From Nematostella vectensis (Eukaryota; Cnidaria; Anthozoa; Actiniaria; Edwardsiidae): a stretch of 64,000 nt of DNA. The DNA is taken from positions 10,682,139-10,746,138 of the forward strand of contig NC_064039.1 in the NCBI RefSeq assembly GCF_932526225.1. The letters run 5' to 3'. Positions 37,101 to 38,877 of the stretch are shown here, one piece after another (position 1 is the first letter of the stretch; the number at the start of each line of letters is the position of its first letter). Position numbers and translations under genes: made by a program. The notes under the pieces were generated by a model. That model worked only from the letters and a program-made list of their open reading frames with translations. It was not told the DNA's origin and searched no databases.

Positions 37101-38877
37101 ATCCGCAAACTTGTCTAACTCGCTCTTGATCGAGTCGACCGCCCTGTTCGCAAAATGCTTGAGTGATTGGACGCGGGAACTCCGTGGGGGTTGGGAGGGT
37201 TTTAGAATAGGGACATTAATCTCAGGTATCGGGCCGTCGAGAATACTCTCCGACGTGTTGGACGGGGTAATGCGGGGTGGTCGTGGCAGCCCTTTGACAA
37301 GTTTGGGTAAAGGAACCCGTCGGGGTGGTGGTGGTGGTGACGTGCTGGTCAGCGCCCCGACGAGCTCGTCTCTCCGCATCCAGTAATATCTTGGGATACC
37401 CCGCTCCTTGGCGAGGGCTTTCAGATCTTTCACCTTCAGGTTCTCCATTTCTATCAAACCAGCCATGTCTTTAAACCACTTTTCAAAAGCTTTTTTAGAT
37501 GTGAAGCTGAGAGGCTAGCCCCCTCGAGCTCCCCCTAGGTGCGACACGTGATAAAGTGATTGACAGGTTCTTGACAAAGTGATTGACAGGTTTTCGACAA
37601 AGTGATTGACAGGTGGGCGTGGCCGTCACGTGACAAAGTGATTGACAGGTTCTTGACAAAGTGATTGACAGGTTTTCGACAAAGTGATTGACAGGTTTTT
37701 TACAAAATGATTGACAGGTGGGCGTGGCTATCACGTGACAAAGTGATTGACAGGTTCTTGACAAAGTGATTGACAGGTGGGCGTGGCTATCACGTGACAA
37801 AGTGATTGACAGGTTCTTGACAAAGTGATTGACAGGTGGGCGTGGTCGTGTTCGTGTGTGCAAGGAGTCTTGGGCAAACTCGCGCATGCGCAGGTCGCGA
37901 GGCTTGGCGGAGGTGTGCGGAGACTTTTGCGCCATTTTGGGATGAAATTTGGGGAGATCAAAAAGTTGCGCCAGCTGCGCCAAAACCCTACTACTTGGTG
38001 ACAAGGACTTAAATAATCCATGTGCATTTCACCCAAAATAACTGAATCACTTCAAATAACGATAATTTTTATCCTAATAGTGTAGAAATATATATATCTA
38101 GTAATCTATAGTGGTATAAATTCCTTTTTCGTGATTTCCATGAATTGGGAACCATGTGGTTTTTCATACAAGCCTTGTATTTGAAAATTCGATCCCGTTT
38201 TTCTGGGTGTTTGTCTACTCCAATTTTTTCAGACTTTTAGTATGTTATAGAGGAATACCTTCTGTGCATGAAACCGTTTAAAAACCTTGTGTTGCAATTA
38301 GTCCGATGTTGGCCCCCTTTTTGACCAAGACTGACTGGACTATTGGGGTTTCTAACATTTGAGCCAAATTCATTAATTCTAGGTGTATATTTTCTGTCAT
38401 AGAAACAAAAGTAAAAATTGAAGAAATGTGGATTGATAAGCATATAAGGTTACTTCTTTTAACCATATTTCTAACATTTTTCTTAAAATAACAATTATTT
38501 CAAATGAATAATTCACTCATAATAAATAATGAATAACTGAATTTCGTATACTTCTACTTACCAATACTTTCTTTCATACTGCCAATATAGAGCGAAAGAG
38601 CTTTTCTCACAAAAGCAGATGGTTGCCTGTGTCTTGTTTCGTAGTTGAATTCACAAATCTGAGAATGAAGATGGTAGTTGACACTCAGGCAGTTCGGCTC
38701 ATCTTGGCAGGCTTGAAAGCAGTCCCAGAATGTGTTTGAGATCAAACTTTTGAAAGTAAATCCCTGCAGATTGGACTCTGCGTCTGAGCTGACCGTTTCC
38801 CCGCATTTTTTAGACGCCCCTGTTCTTAGGTATAACAGAAAATACGCGAAGAGAAACACAGTCAGTTGAAAAGGCAT
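19129..38877 (-). CDS. Secreted PAN/Apple plus F5/8C (discoidin) protein, split by a Polinton in its intron
   Basis: Three exons fit: 38877-38562 (phase 1 end, donor GTAAGT), 20326-19992 (phase 0 end, donor GTGTGT) and 19278-19129 with stop. The first exon starts with a hydrophobic signal peptide (after MPFQLTVFLFAYFLLYL) followed by a cysteine-rich PAN/Apple-like segment (FWDCFQACQDEPNCLSVNY and CEFNY). The last two encode one F5/8 type C domain, from CVASQALGLKDGRIKDVQLS to RLELYGC, in which C-terminal YFRIVAK is typical. The donor at 19992 was preferred over one at 19967 because only it keeps phase with the final exon. Such proteins bind carbohydrate or membrane ligands outside the cell. 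An extra phase-1 exon could be hidden. The intron between exons 1 and 2 would be about 0.8 kb without the 17.4-kb Polinton. Confidence 0.7.
20579..20585. repeat. Polinton target-site duplication, left copy
   Basis: TTGGTGA here matches 37995-38001. Six bases (TTGGTG) is the expected Polinton duplication, and the seventh (A) may belong to the element's AG terminus. Confidence 0.85.
20585..21117. repeat. Polinton left terminal inverted repeat with PBX/E-box array
   Basis: The outer ~150 bp pairs with the right end (shared TTTTGGCGCAGCTGGCGCAA and GCGCATGCGCGAGTTTGCC). It is followed at 20736-21090 by twelve copies of CTGTCAATCA spaced alternately about 23 and 37 bp apart, with seven CACGTG palindromes. 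The inner boundary CGCACCTAGGGGGAGCTCGA is also shared with the right arm. The arms differ by several substitutions and small indels and by copy number. Confidence 0.9.
21122..21132 (+). promoter_or_regulatory. Polinton promoter motif (weak variant) of the 95-aa gene
   Basis: GGTCTAAAGAC lies 19 nt before the ATG at 21152. It has one mismatch to the GTTTAAAGAC consensus. Confidence 0.5.
21152..21439 (+). CDS. Small single-span membrane protein, unknown
   Basis: 95 residues if started at the ATG that follows the promoter-like motif. The open frame extends upstream into the TIR repeats, but that part is repeat-derived. The N-terminal half is acidic with a CCCD cysteine cluster. One clear transmembrane helix (VGFVAGAATIVLGVLAMLV) is followed by a short basic tail ending VVRRL. 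I do not recognise the family. Its place next to the TIR and its shared promoter motif make it an element gene. A virion or host-membrane role is possible but not shown. Confidence 0.6.
   Translation: MTLKTEVKIKNDAATAGGCSVLEVNVSNTADAEPEHCCCDADYYEDSEYGSFDPVGFVAGAATIVLGVLAMLVSMPRCGEKRWVRYQSTDVVRRL
21440..21638. other. Intergenic spacer in Polinton left arm
   Basis: GC-rich spacer containing a second GGGAGCTCGGGGG word similar to the inner TIR boundary, and the promoter motif of the next gene. Confidence 0.6.
21605..21616 (+). promoter_or_regulatory. Polinton promoter motif of the 228-aa gene
   Basis: TGATTTAAAGAC ends 22 nt before the ATG at 21639. Confidence 0.6.
21639..22325 (+). CDS. SAP-like/ankyrin-like protein with a duplicated WCLDEDE C-terminal module
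   Basis: 228 residues. Residues about 19-29 hold a CxxC...C cluster (ICGVCGSAC). About 42-80 resemble a SAP-type DNA-binding helix pair (LSGLDVSRLRYLAYNIGLKN, then GKQGRAKL). About 108-140 look like one or two degenerate ankyrin repeats. The C-terminus carries two tandem ~30-residue modules with RFRNWCLDEDERRAL and RFWDWCLDEDEKRTL. The same module ends the ankyrin protein at 23448. Such WCxDxDE tails remind me of ankyrin-type proteins of large DNA viruses, but I cannot name the family. It is higher in GC than the capsid genes. Role unknown; a host-interaction or DNA-associated accessory is plausible. Confidence 0.7.
   Translation: MFHLLGFLMRKPEEDRGGICGVCGSACDPGQALDEIRGLGEGGLSGLDVSRLRYLAYNIGLKNFGKQGRAKLVERITESLDRSRDAYVLTSLGEVRSCVRDIVNDWRTRDFNWCLHCAAILHRSDVIMSCLRLGATNLKWISWLATRSDTPGDARVVHEVRFKGLEAELLQAARRSDRFRNWCLDEDERRALKELEDELIQVTWHPDRFWDWCLDEDEKRTLEECFAR
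22365..22382 (+). promoter_or_regulatory. Polinton promoter motif of the TFIIB-like gene
   Basis: GAAAAGTGGTTTAAAGAC ends 17 nt before the ATG at 22400. It is identical over 18 bases to the motif before PolB. Confidence 0.75.
22400..23326 (+). CDS. TFIIB-like transcription initiation factor
   Basis: 308 residues with the full TFIIB layout. A zinc ribbon with C64, H66, C78 and C81 (CNHDDLVTEDG...CLECG) uses the C-x-H first pair that I know from large-DNA-virus TFIIBs. A B-reader/linker-like segment EWGFYGHSDGKRSSNPSRV matches the EW...DPSR signature. Two cyclin-fold repeats follow (about 125-202 and 213-303), each with a terminal helix-turn-helix (TLMETFGLSRKSCLKGLKIF; FSERTGVSELTISRKAREV). 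TFIIB positions RNA polymerase II on a promoter through DNA flanking the TATA element. The N-terminal tail carries PAPEINVPTLMP, a peptide shared with the PolB N-terminus. Encoded beside a genome-wide TTTAAAGA motif, it probably directs element-specific transcription with host polymerase (inference). Confidence 0.85.
   Translation: MEERTVERTVEDRSPPPYNIPGGPAPEINVPTLMPEFALFDRALTEYETSRASLGDEDSSNTLCNHDDLVTEDGVTSCLECGEQMQRVIAHEREWGFYGHSDGKRSSNPSRVQVRRSEDRNIDKDVENMGFSGVIVAKANEIYTQVTKGQIFRGDPRKAIVFACIYYAYKMSGKCQTPKTLMETFGLSRKSCLKGLKIFSINAPKDYLLHGTSPTVVDHIRDVMDRFSASPAQKGEVVQLYYRSKNRSSELNRARPQSFAVALTYYWVRLKGVDITLKKFSERTGVSELTISRKAREVATVLGTPGVV
23416..23430 (+). promoter_or_regulatory. Polinton promoter motif of the ankyrin gene
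   Basis: AAGTGGTTTAAAGAC ends 17 nt before the ATG at 23448, the same spacing as for the TFIIB-like gene. Confidence 0.7.
23448..24272 (+). CDS. Ankyrin-repeat protein
   Basis: 274 residues. From about residue 17 to 220 there are about seven ankyrin-type repeats (for example AAMNGHTEIVKMCCESGACD, AAKGGHVEVLKVM, AAYNGHVEVLKLLRE, ATESGNLEIVRLCLEWGATD). The tail, from KLEDELMPVAWHPDRFWDWC to GECFAR, is homologous to the C-terminal module of the 228-aa protein at DNA level too. Ankyrin proteins of large DNA viruses usually bind host proteins such as ubiquitin ligases or immune regulators. No F-box or PRANC is visible, so that role is only an analogy. The gene is GC-rich compared with the capsid side, which suggests a separate origin. 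Confidence 0.85.
   Translation: MDMQSAGSLTNLTVEDQAATLARWGAADFDAVMERAAWEGCVETVRLCKSWGATDFEKPMVRAAMNGHTEIVKMCCESGACDFVYPASMAAKGGHVEVLKVMGEYCADGGEAMTEAMGAAAAEGQVGVVELLIDLGADVDVGWATAEAAYNGHVEVLKLLRENFSEFDPDYAITPATESGNLEIVRLCLEWGATDLIVHMNYARFWGLHEIVAVLRAAWRWGLVHEELPERLHKVRFRRKLEDELMPVAWHPDRFWDWCMDEQEKEMLGECFAR
24312..24329 (+). promoter_or_regulatory. Polinton promoter motif of the Cys/His-repeat gene
   Basis: GAAAAGTGATTTAAGGAC is homologous to the PolB motif. It abuts an upstream ATG (24330) but lies 18 nt before the ATG at 24348. Confidence 0.65.
24348..24677 (+). CDS. Cys/His-repeat zinc-binding protein
   Basis: 109 residues from the ATG at 24348. I prefer it to the ATG at 24330, because the 17-19 nt spacing after the promoter motif is constant among left-arm genes and the same M7 position occurs in PolB. 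After a short N-terminus, five repeats of about 18 residues follow the pattern CxHxRxxxxCxxCxG (for example ICPHNRRKTRCRECNGG, ICEHNRQKHHCRTCNG). Similar repeats are common in giant viruses and are presumed zinc-binding. The promoter plus the first ~50 nt of coding sequence is nearly the same as the PolB 5' end, so the gene start was copied from PolB or the reverse. Confidence 0.8.
   Translation: MENQTVKDPKVSPVKRTTDYKCLHGRVKYYCKDCHGSQICPHNRRKTRCRECNGGSICEHRRARYVCKDCKGKGMCEHGKQRPFCKLCGGSQICEHNRQKHHCRTCNGN
24678..24876. other. Convergent spacer in Polinton
   Basis: About 200 bp between the plus-strand accessory genes and the minus-strand capsid block. No terminator or motif is recognised. Confidence 0.5.
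24877..26391 (-). CDS. Conserved Polinton protein with a C-terminal membrane anchor, unknown function
   Basis: 504 residues from the ATG at 26391. An ATG four codons upstream (26403) gives 508, but only the inner one has the usual ~19 nt spacing after the promoter motif. It opens MKFTEFVKRYPYYSRFRFSA, is mostly globular with no recognised catalytic motif, then has a linker rich in Pro, Lys and Thr and ends in a hydrophobic helix (NNLVTITAFTAGLAWYLF). It is the last gene of the minus-strand block. I know similar proteins only from cnidarian Polinton-type elements. Being large and membrane-anchored, it could be a surface or entry-related virion protein, but nothing in the sequence proves that. 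Confidence 0.75.
   Translation of the reverse strand: MKFTEFVKRYPYYSRFRFSAGEHGNVQFVFNGDEYDPFDKNGNLVKTLYHFPGNSWKPENIQDFLVADDTQAYKETIQQLFGFPKQYRLDARAEYKILPWDENPTRNNYVSFDVFITPELKTHFVFRDIFTDSELVFRTAKEASRWLDAPNLSYWSQALNFAMFCATAGCGVTRDMIDDSQVGSFYRFHIIFTIRRILNELQCPLPKDRLFSWNKNFYSEAAYQKLRTEFRTGSDFRFLGPINHGLGNVYNYDYHGLSSSNDKYKPYGTIDQLHDEWDAAKSDHEHMNHFEIEYLKDLRTGFQYEWFFPEKSLGLTKAGLSRINQSIEAFVYCILGAQVQTRSSIVGDSGSAQETKQVFTKLFESAVVENSISKSIQRYQFALQQARQKLDLAFALGCWLSPSYLVINNNTSIAGYNNKLQKATTDMKLGLNPINNEIKTIPKHNMGHSKIVLPHTESVTAHKPEPEAKTNPKPDVIKPTDTQHENNLVTITAFTAGLAWYLFR
26411..26423 (-). promoter_or_regulatory. Polinton promoter motif of the ~504-aa gene
   Basis: Minus strand CTGATTTAAAAAC, 19 nt before the ATG at 26391. 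Confidence 0.55.
26482..27087 (-). CDS. Conserved Polinton helical membrane protein, unknown
   Basis: 201 residues starting MEEYNSIYPNVPRG, a start I recognise from Polinton proteins of cnidarians. A helical charged segment (about 30-50) precedes a hydrophobic Gly-rich hairpin (about 57-105, with VVLGLLSVILG and GIVVGVPLGALAGVFGL). A helical, EF-hand-like region follows (DNKISDEEFSLILNELDKFE) and then a charged tail. No enzymatic motif is seen. Probably a virion or membrane-remodelling protein (inference). Its promoter motif overlaps the 3' end of the preceding minor capsid gene. Confidence 0.8.
   Translation of the reverse strand: MEEYNSIYPNVPRGVSPSGDNFRLQKTHDVLGSLEQEVKHYENVRKKYKRGQSVFSKLSVVLGLLSVILGSSGLGTSLSGFGIVVGVPLGALAGVFGLTSVGCAAVSKRLSQKVSKHDQTAAMAKAKVNSIRDLVSKAFKDNKISDEEFSLILNELDKFEALKLQIRQKSVREDEKNVNITKLRETVREEILKDLASRPAR
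27111..27123 (-). promoter_or_regulatory. Polinton promoter motif of the 201-aa gene
   Basis: Minus strand ATCACTTAAAGAA, 23 nt before the ATG at 27087. It overlaps the stop codon region of the upstream gene. Confidence 0.6.
27115..27738 (-). CDS. Candidate minor capsid (penton-like, PX-type) protein
   Basis: 207 residues, predicted all-beta. The segment EAIFIHCDLVNASDSLQQGA resembles the IxVxCDLV...G strand pair that I associate with Polinton minor capsid/penton proteins, and the size fits a single jelly-roll (usual range about 200-260). The gene begins only three bases after the stop of the upstream 340-aa gene (TAA, CAA, ATG) and has no promoter motif at the usual position. It may therefore be translated from a shared mRNA by reinitiation. 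Structure prediction would decide between single jelly-roll and another beta protein. Confidence 0.65.
   Translation of the reverse strand: MVLLYIEGNVGDFTVYLEHPIEKPRFIALRGCAFHNRCNSLSSEGTVSDGENIILRIPAGRHTVETLKRQIDEGLRLGEKPISIRDSSLEVHRNVVLNEPLACLLGLKTRELEANTRHEIKMIGHEAIFIHCDLVNASDSLQQGAPSQILASVELDEGKIYLNPSDPVRVSTTSVGYVSSLRLSIKGGDGNTIERGLYPIRLILEIT
27742..28764 (-). CDS. Conserved Polinton protein: coiled coil then membrane-active C-terminus
   Basis: 340 residues. The acidic N-terminus and a globular middle are followed by a highly charged coiled coil (about 150-235, rich in Glu, Arg, Asn). A hydrophobic helix (about 243-265, YGFTTVAVVTAVGVVIGVIV), an amphipathic Gly/Lys helix run (LTSVAKGVGDGLKTIGKKLG), another hydrophobic stretch and a final helix (AWLLIVAVVLYFVERF) with basic tail RRRKS follow. 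The hydrophobic plus amphipathic design resembles membrane-disrupting proteins of non-enveloped viruses, so a role in membrane passage is plausible (inference). The family recurs in cnidarian Polintons. Confidence 0.8.
   Translation of the reverse strand: MDIDFDPTTEEGREDLNTTVDEEYDSLLPNDDEGVEPWIKRISTRFGRATSHVIGRLRDLWKTRNPGKAVPEYMELQNMGGSSSTDALRVDLLLSKYPDLDENLVQISTDERGKQFISFYSARKGGWTRPERLYNEDRTVRKSVDDKIRSGKYKQIQIQLDELDATGNTLREEEERNTEQMRKNNEERSETTNQERLRVIDRKNEELSERNSVIDETLEENQLERENLEERMSLKDRVKAIFKKYGFTTVAVVTAVGVVIGVIVSNLKTGLTSVAKGVGDGLKTIGKKLGEILPGMVGAIASFIFRTAGEVVGFLAKNAWLLIVAVVLYFVERFKRRRKS
28789..28802 (-). promoter_or_regulatory. Polinton promoter motif of the 340-aa gene
   Basis: Minus strand ACGACTTAAAGATT, about 25 nt before the ATG at 28764. 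Confidence 0.6.
28809..29225 (-). CDS. Conserved small Polinton protein with two membrane segments
   Basis: 138 residues. There are hydrophobic segments at each end (IAFMIGGAILNATAFVGGSYL and AYVGGGMLALGYVASRWI), with a charged helical middle rich in Lys, Gln, Asp and aromatic residues. It is known to me only as an unnamed protein in Polintons of cnidarians. It lies in a head-to-tail run of small membrane proteins, each with its own promoter motif. Virion inner-membrane or assembly roles are possible but unproven. Confidence 0.75.
   Translation of the reverse strand: MASIAFMIGGAILNATAFVGGSYLARYLSSDATHVDKEKIRHDKALEKYQQAMGDWQKKRQEYQDWLGEEYNNKLRADQNDKETDQAFKLYAQTHPDFDLKEPELSDYYRPSSNQKMGEMAYVGGGMLALGYVASRWI
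29244..29257 (-). promoter_or_regulatory. Polinton promoter motif of the 138-aa gene
   Basis: Minus strand GCGACTTAAAGATC, about 18-19 nt before the ATG at 29225. Confidence 0.6.
29258..29482 (-). CDS. Conserved 74-aa Polinton membrane protein
   Basis: 74 residues with two hydrophobic helices (VIIGLAAGMGYVAKKAMK and YAKWVAVLSGSMYLKDYLE) and a conserved-looking SDPSSS linker. It starts and ends within the tight minus-strand block and has its own promoter motif. Unnamed family that I recognise from other cnidarian Polintons. Function unknown. Confidence 0.75.
   Translation of the reverse strand: MSTENKLVKTITDSAVIIGLAAGMGYVAKKAMKESFISDPSSSVTNYAKWVAVLSGSMYLKDYLETQKILPKAL
29508..29521 (-). promoter_or_regulatory. 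Polinton promoter motif of the 74-aa gene
   Basis: Minus strand GTGATTTAAAGATT, 25-26 nt before the ATG at 29482. It overlaps the 3' end of the 144-aa gene. Confidence 0.65.
29518..29952 (-). CDS. Polinton single-span membrane protein with basic N-terminus
   Basis: 144 residues. The basic/charged N-terminal half (about 1-80, rich in Lys, Arg, Glu, Ala) includes KVASGKRVAEYNRR. One transmembrane helix (SFTTVLALVGIGLTALDMYM) and a polar tail follow. Two stretches (EGAREASLSDA and AARGASLPNA) are translated copies of a short palindromic DNA motif dispersed through the element. Function unknown; the layout could tether DNA or core to a membrane, but that is speculation. Confidence 0.75.
   Translation of the reverse strand: MSDENQEVEQITKDPPPRKKSAAKEKDPIKVASGKRVAEYNRRCREALAREMKREAEASSEDAARAETPHQEGAREASLSDAWIPELSFTTVLALVGIGLTALDMYMRFYKKTPKINANETETFERPAARGASLPNATPKIGML
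29976..29989 (-). promoter_or_regulatory. Polinton promoter motif of the 144-aa gene
   Basis: Minus strand GTGATTTAAAGATT, 23-24 nt before the ATG at 29952. Confidence 0.65.
29994..30118. repeat. Short direct repeats of ~22 bp
   Basis: Five to six imperfect copies of GTGCTCAAGAGCTTGCTCAG run from the intergenic space into the 3' end of the 175-aa gene, so they change that protein's C-terminus. Confidence 0.85.
30085..30612 (-). CDS. Conserved Polinton protein, unknown
   Basis: 175 residues from the ATG at 30612. The longer frame begins with a GTG inside the neighbouring region and spans the promoter motif, so it is rejected. It begins MASIEDYMEEEPKSKGSSKG, is acidic at the N-terminus, then helical with KDVEKYFVRYQTVLGKQVTD and a hydrophobic patch (LSNFAGLLVLKGGRMVALAS). 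The C-terminal residues come from the ~22-bp direct repeats. I know related unnamed proteins from cnidarian Polintons, between the ATPase and the small membrane proteins as here. Function unknown. Confidence 0.75.
   Translation of the reverse strand: MASIEDYMEEEPKSKGSSKGEPLEDDVEVKRESLAILASLGTTKEFLGVDMSLGDIKKLPAKDVEKYFVRYQTVLGKQVTDGLVESALQVVSQVISYVVPVDDTEALSKDLQNDELVKRELSNFAGLLVLKGGRMVALASGLFRVAKHVKLTPSQETSNKLQEVPSTTEQTLEHN
30637..30652 (-). promoter_or_regulatory. Polinton promoter motif of the 175-aa gene
   Basis: Minus strand GAAGTGGTTTAAAAAC, 24 nt before the ATG at 30612. Confidence 0.6.
30672..31298 (-). CDS. A32/FtsK-type genome-packaging ATPase
   Basis: 208 residues from the ATG at 31298 (MEELREKVPFHC). 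The longer frame uses a non-ATG start and is rejected. Walker A is GPTNCGKT at 16-23. Walker B is LLVLDDC near 100-106. A downstream sensor-like segment VWVLTQQLTS matches the packaging-ATPase family of Polintons, virophages and large DNA viruses. It would translocate element DNA into capsids. Length is normal for the family. It follows the capsid gene directly, as in most Polintons. Confidence 0.9.
   Translation of the reverse strand: MEELREKVPFHCIITGPTNCGKTKYLTEQLRGPFRHVFEYIVLICPTYAKNKSYRRFAHGDKRFLVLSPDASNTDEINELLTDCAVLFSGTNTLLVLDDCAVSKDLKQRSNKFINLAFSGRHEGLSVWVLTQQLTSIAKPFRDNVACVVTFHNPSQIGTKTLFEDYGGDLDVETRRKFVELLKTEKYSRLCFCLRHPFQRYLEIPATR
31320..31333 (-). promoter_or_regulatory. Polinton promoter motif (weak) of the ATPase gene
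   Basis: Minus strand GTATTAAAAAGGAC, about 21 nt before the ATG at 31298. It overlaps the stop of the capsid gene. Least similar of the set. Confidence 0.4.
31327..32565 (-). CDS. Candidate major capsid protein (PY-type)
   Basis: 412 residues, predicted beta-rich without transmembrane segments. Segments such as ETLYINIPKLAENVVIVPGS, GRNLVSRLKILFGGETL, QDTQRYDLFQTYHDLY and SSEYLAREALSAYQVGRGFF belong to a protein I know to be conserved in cnidarian Polintons, where the capsid gene is expected. Polinton major capsid proteins have a double jelly-roll fold and are usually 500-650 residues, so 412 is short. Its position next to the packaging ATPase supports the call. A structure prediction showing two jelly-rolls would confirm it. 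Confidence 0.75.
   Translation of the reverse strand: MAQAISEKINPNRIPREPFGLKAESSLNRITFNPSSASPGETLYINIPKLAENVVIVPGSVSLLFDLNVTGHANNTLVNNVGRNLVSRLKILFGGETLQDTQRYDLFQTYHDLYLQAEDREDRIKQGISSENMRKLRTNAGDKATSDAKEVALAAVHNTKYCIPLDHPILGEHGVFYPKALPHPLIFEITLAPVSDVVVYADTVKTPTYTITNLELEYACISSEYLAREALSAYQVGRGFFYENVILHKTFTISKPNDGVINEHINLPRRSMTGILCLFTESYTGGARDSEKFVNPSITSININVDGMPNRLYSKGMTPPDLWESVKKRFGREGVKQKDFYANNKFALWVDLRAHPDNSIHGGGLVLNNTRDGVKLEMKRKVGGTGNITCYMFVVADALMEVMNSNLRAIMY
32590..32600 (-). promoter_or_regulatory. Polinton promoter motif of the capsid gene
   Basis: Minus strand ATTTAAAGATT, 24-25 nt before the ATG at 32565. It overlaps the ATG of the divergent integrase gene (32599). On the plus strand, TTTTAAGAA at 32572-32580 lies 18 nt before the integrase ATG and may be its weak counterpart. 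Confidence 0.6.
32599..33591 (+). CDS. Retroviral-type integrase (Polinton INT)
   Basis: 330 residues. The catalytic triad is D75 (HQADLLFMPH), D137 (VIVDPGTEF) and E172 (AQAFVERANRTL), an exact D,D-35-E spacing. The N-terminal ~50 residues (SAISKLASVAKVSEGEAKRW) form a helix-turn-helix-like DNA-binding part, and the C-terminal region (about 255-330) is an SH3/chromo-like tail. It would cut and join the element ends to target DNA, giving the 6-bp duplication seen at this locus. It is divergent from the capsid gene with a 33-bp gap, and its 3' end overlaps the PolB 3' end by 52 bp. Confidence 0.95.
   Translation: MSNESRLSKIYYSTDGYWKGYSAISKLASVAKVSEGEAKRWLEKQALWQIYLPAPKYVPRPHWTVNKPNQIHQADLLFMPHDNVGRKTYRYALVVIDIASRYKDAEALTTKDSSGIAKGFEKIYSRKLKWPHTVIVDPGTEFRGEVTKIMKKKGVTIQRSEAGNHRAQAFVERANRTLAERLFSHQYAQEMISDDRSRVWVKRLPDVLKTLNSQPIRITGKEPAKSIGLKEVDIDPPTYKRPVGLDEVRLPPGVRVRYLLAPGEEEGGERRRATDPIWRLKVFDLSRSVVSVGQPVLYYLSEDAPRRSFVREELQVVPEDTEPPPNSVLK
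33540..37448 (-). CDS. Protein-primed DNA polymerase B
   Basis: 1302 residues from the ATG at 37448. The frame opens six codons earlier (37466), but the promoter spacing and the TFIIB leader alignment favour the inner start. Numbering below is from 37466. The N-terminus is SAP-like (LKVKDLKALAKERGI) with a Pro-rich linker carrying PIPEINVPILKP. A C2H2/C2HC-like finger (CCRCLNSF...H...C) is near 438-460. The exonuclease has ExoI YADFESF (498-500), ExoII HNLSGYDSH (643-651) and ExoIII YLESDVLLLADVF (804-816). An endonuclease VII-like Cys/His cluster (CHIC...DHCHLTGKYRGAAHNACN) is inserted at about 598-628. Polymerase motifs are DANNLYGWAM (904), KLMNNSVFGKTM (1038) and FTDTDSL (1136). It replicates the linear element by protein priming. 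Confidence 0.97.
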   Translation of the reverse strand: MENLKVKDLKALAKERGIPRYYWMRRDELVGALTSTSPPPPPRRVPLPKLVKGLPRPPRITPSNTSESILDGPIPEINVPILKPSQPPRSSRVQSLKHFANRAVDSIKSELDKFADWILSYVPEPIKKTVKEAADKRVERLKERIKRLHEEVEDRFTPKEQQTALKGYLKTHGIAGQRGYDPKTFIARIKPKVLELISRQKKPIKVKFIFTCGFIKEDPATAQIEEELGYFHTEKPEIVTESTDLSDLFDTMTNYLLGLVELFQKQGSGWQFDQVEYFDINIDPFEPLSGSSYIPLPPKLASKKAIINVKNENDHECFKWAVTSAVYPREKDPQRFSKQMIENSEKFDWSGIEFPVSLKQIDKFEKQNQYTVNVFGYETKIYPLRISEKDPDNAINLLLISDDETNHYCWIKNMMRLVSTQIDEFHHTRFLCCRCLNSFRCKQSLEKHSECCGNHEAVGIEMPKIDKDGNLPHIKFKNYNRKMRVPFVVYADFESFTENIDTCSPDGSKSFTKQYQKHKPSGFCYLIKCFDGDISPPELVRYTAESPDEDIPQLFVESLESDIKKIYDKFRFPKKVKMTPKDKIVYNDATHCHICEGGLGEDKVLDHCHLTGKYRGAAHNACNLDHKIPKFFPVIFHNLSGYDSHLFIKNLGTSEGKINCIPNNEEKYISFTKQIVVDSFTNKEGNKIDVKRDIRFIDSFRFMSASLDSLVGNMSRECFKNMAKYYEGEELQLLLRKGVFPYDWFDGFSKLGATQLPQREAFHSKLNDTDISEEDHLHARRVWEVFGMGTMRDYHNLYLESDVLLLADVFENFRDVCLKNYGLDPAWYYTAPGLAWDAALKTTKVRLELLTDYDMLLMIEKGIRGGVSMISNRHGEANNPYMKEYDPNLPTKYITYLDANNLYGWAMSNPLPTHGFRWMGDQELSGWRDRPCILEVDLEYPHHLHDLHNDYPLAPESIGLGNVDKLVPNLNDKTKYVIHHETLRLYVSFGLKVTKIHRGVTFEESAWLEPYIDLNTDLRAKATNDFEKDFFKLMNNSVFGKTMENIRNRVDIRLVTDEKQAKKLISKPNYQHRTIFCENLAAIHMKKTKLIFNKPVYLGMSILDLSKTLMYDFHYNFVKPKYGEDAKLLFTDTDSLMYEIETKDFYKDISGDVRSMFDTSNFPKGHPSGIEVGVNKKVIGMFKDEAGGQQITEFVGLRAKLYSYKMDEGKEEKKCKGVKRAVVKKSIGFDDYKDCLFGKKPQMRLMNVIRSHKHDVYTETVNKVALSHEDDKRVICDDGIHTFAHGHFRTLLGGGSVSSGTT
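37467..37484 (-). promoter_or_regulatory. Polinton promoter motif of PolB
   Basis: Minus strand GAAAAGTGGTTTAAAGAC abuts the ATG at 37466 and lies 18 nt before the ATG at 37448. It is identical to the motif of the TFIIB-like gene. Confidence 0.75.
37516..37994. repeat. Polinton right terminal inverted repeat with PBX/E-box array
   Basis: Inverted relative to 20585-21117. It contains eleven TGATTGACAG words and four CACGTG palindromes between 37550 and 37840, then the conserved outer block up to CCTACTAC. The spacing of the repeats differs from the left arm, showing independent expansion or contraction of the array. Confidence 0.9.
37995..38001. repeat. Polinton target-site duplication, right copy
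   Basis: TTGGTGA, directly repeated from 20579-20585, immediately follows the terminal CCTACTAC. Confidence 0.85.
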
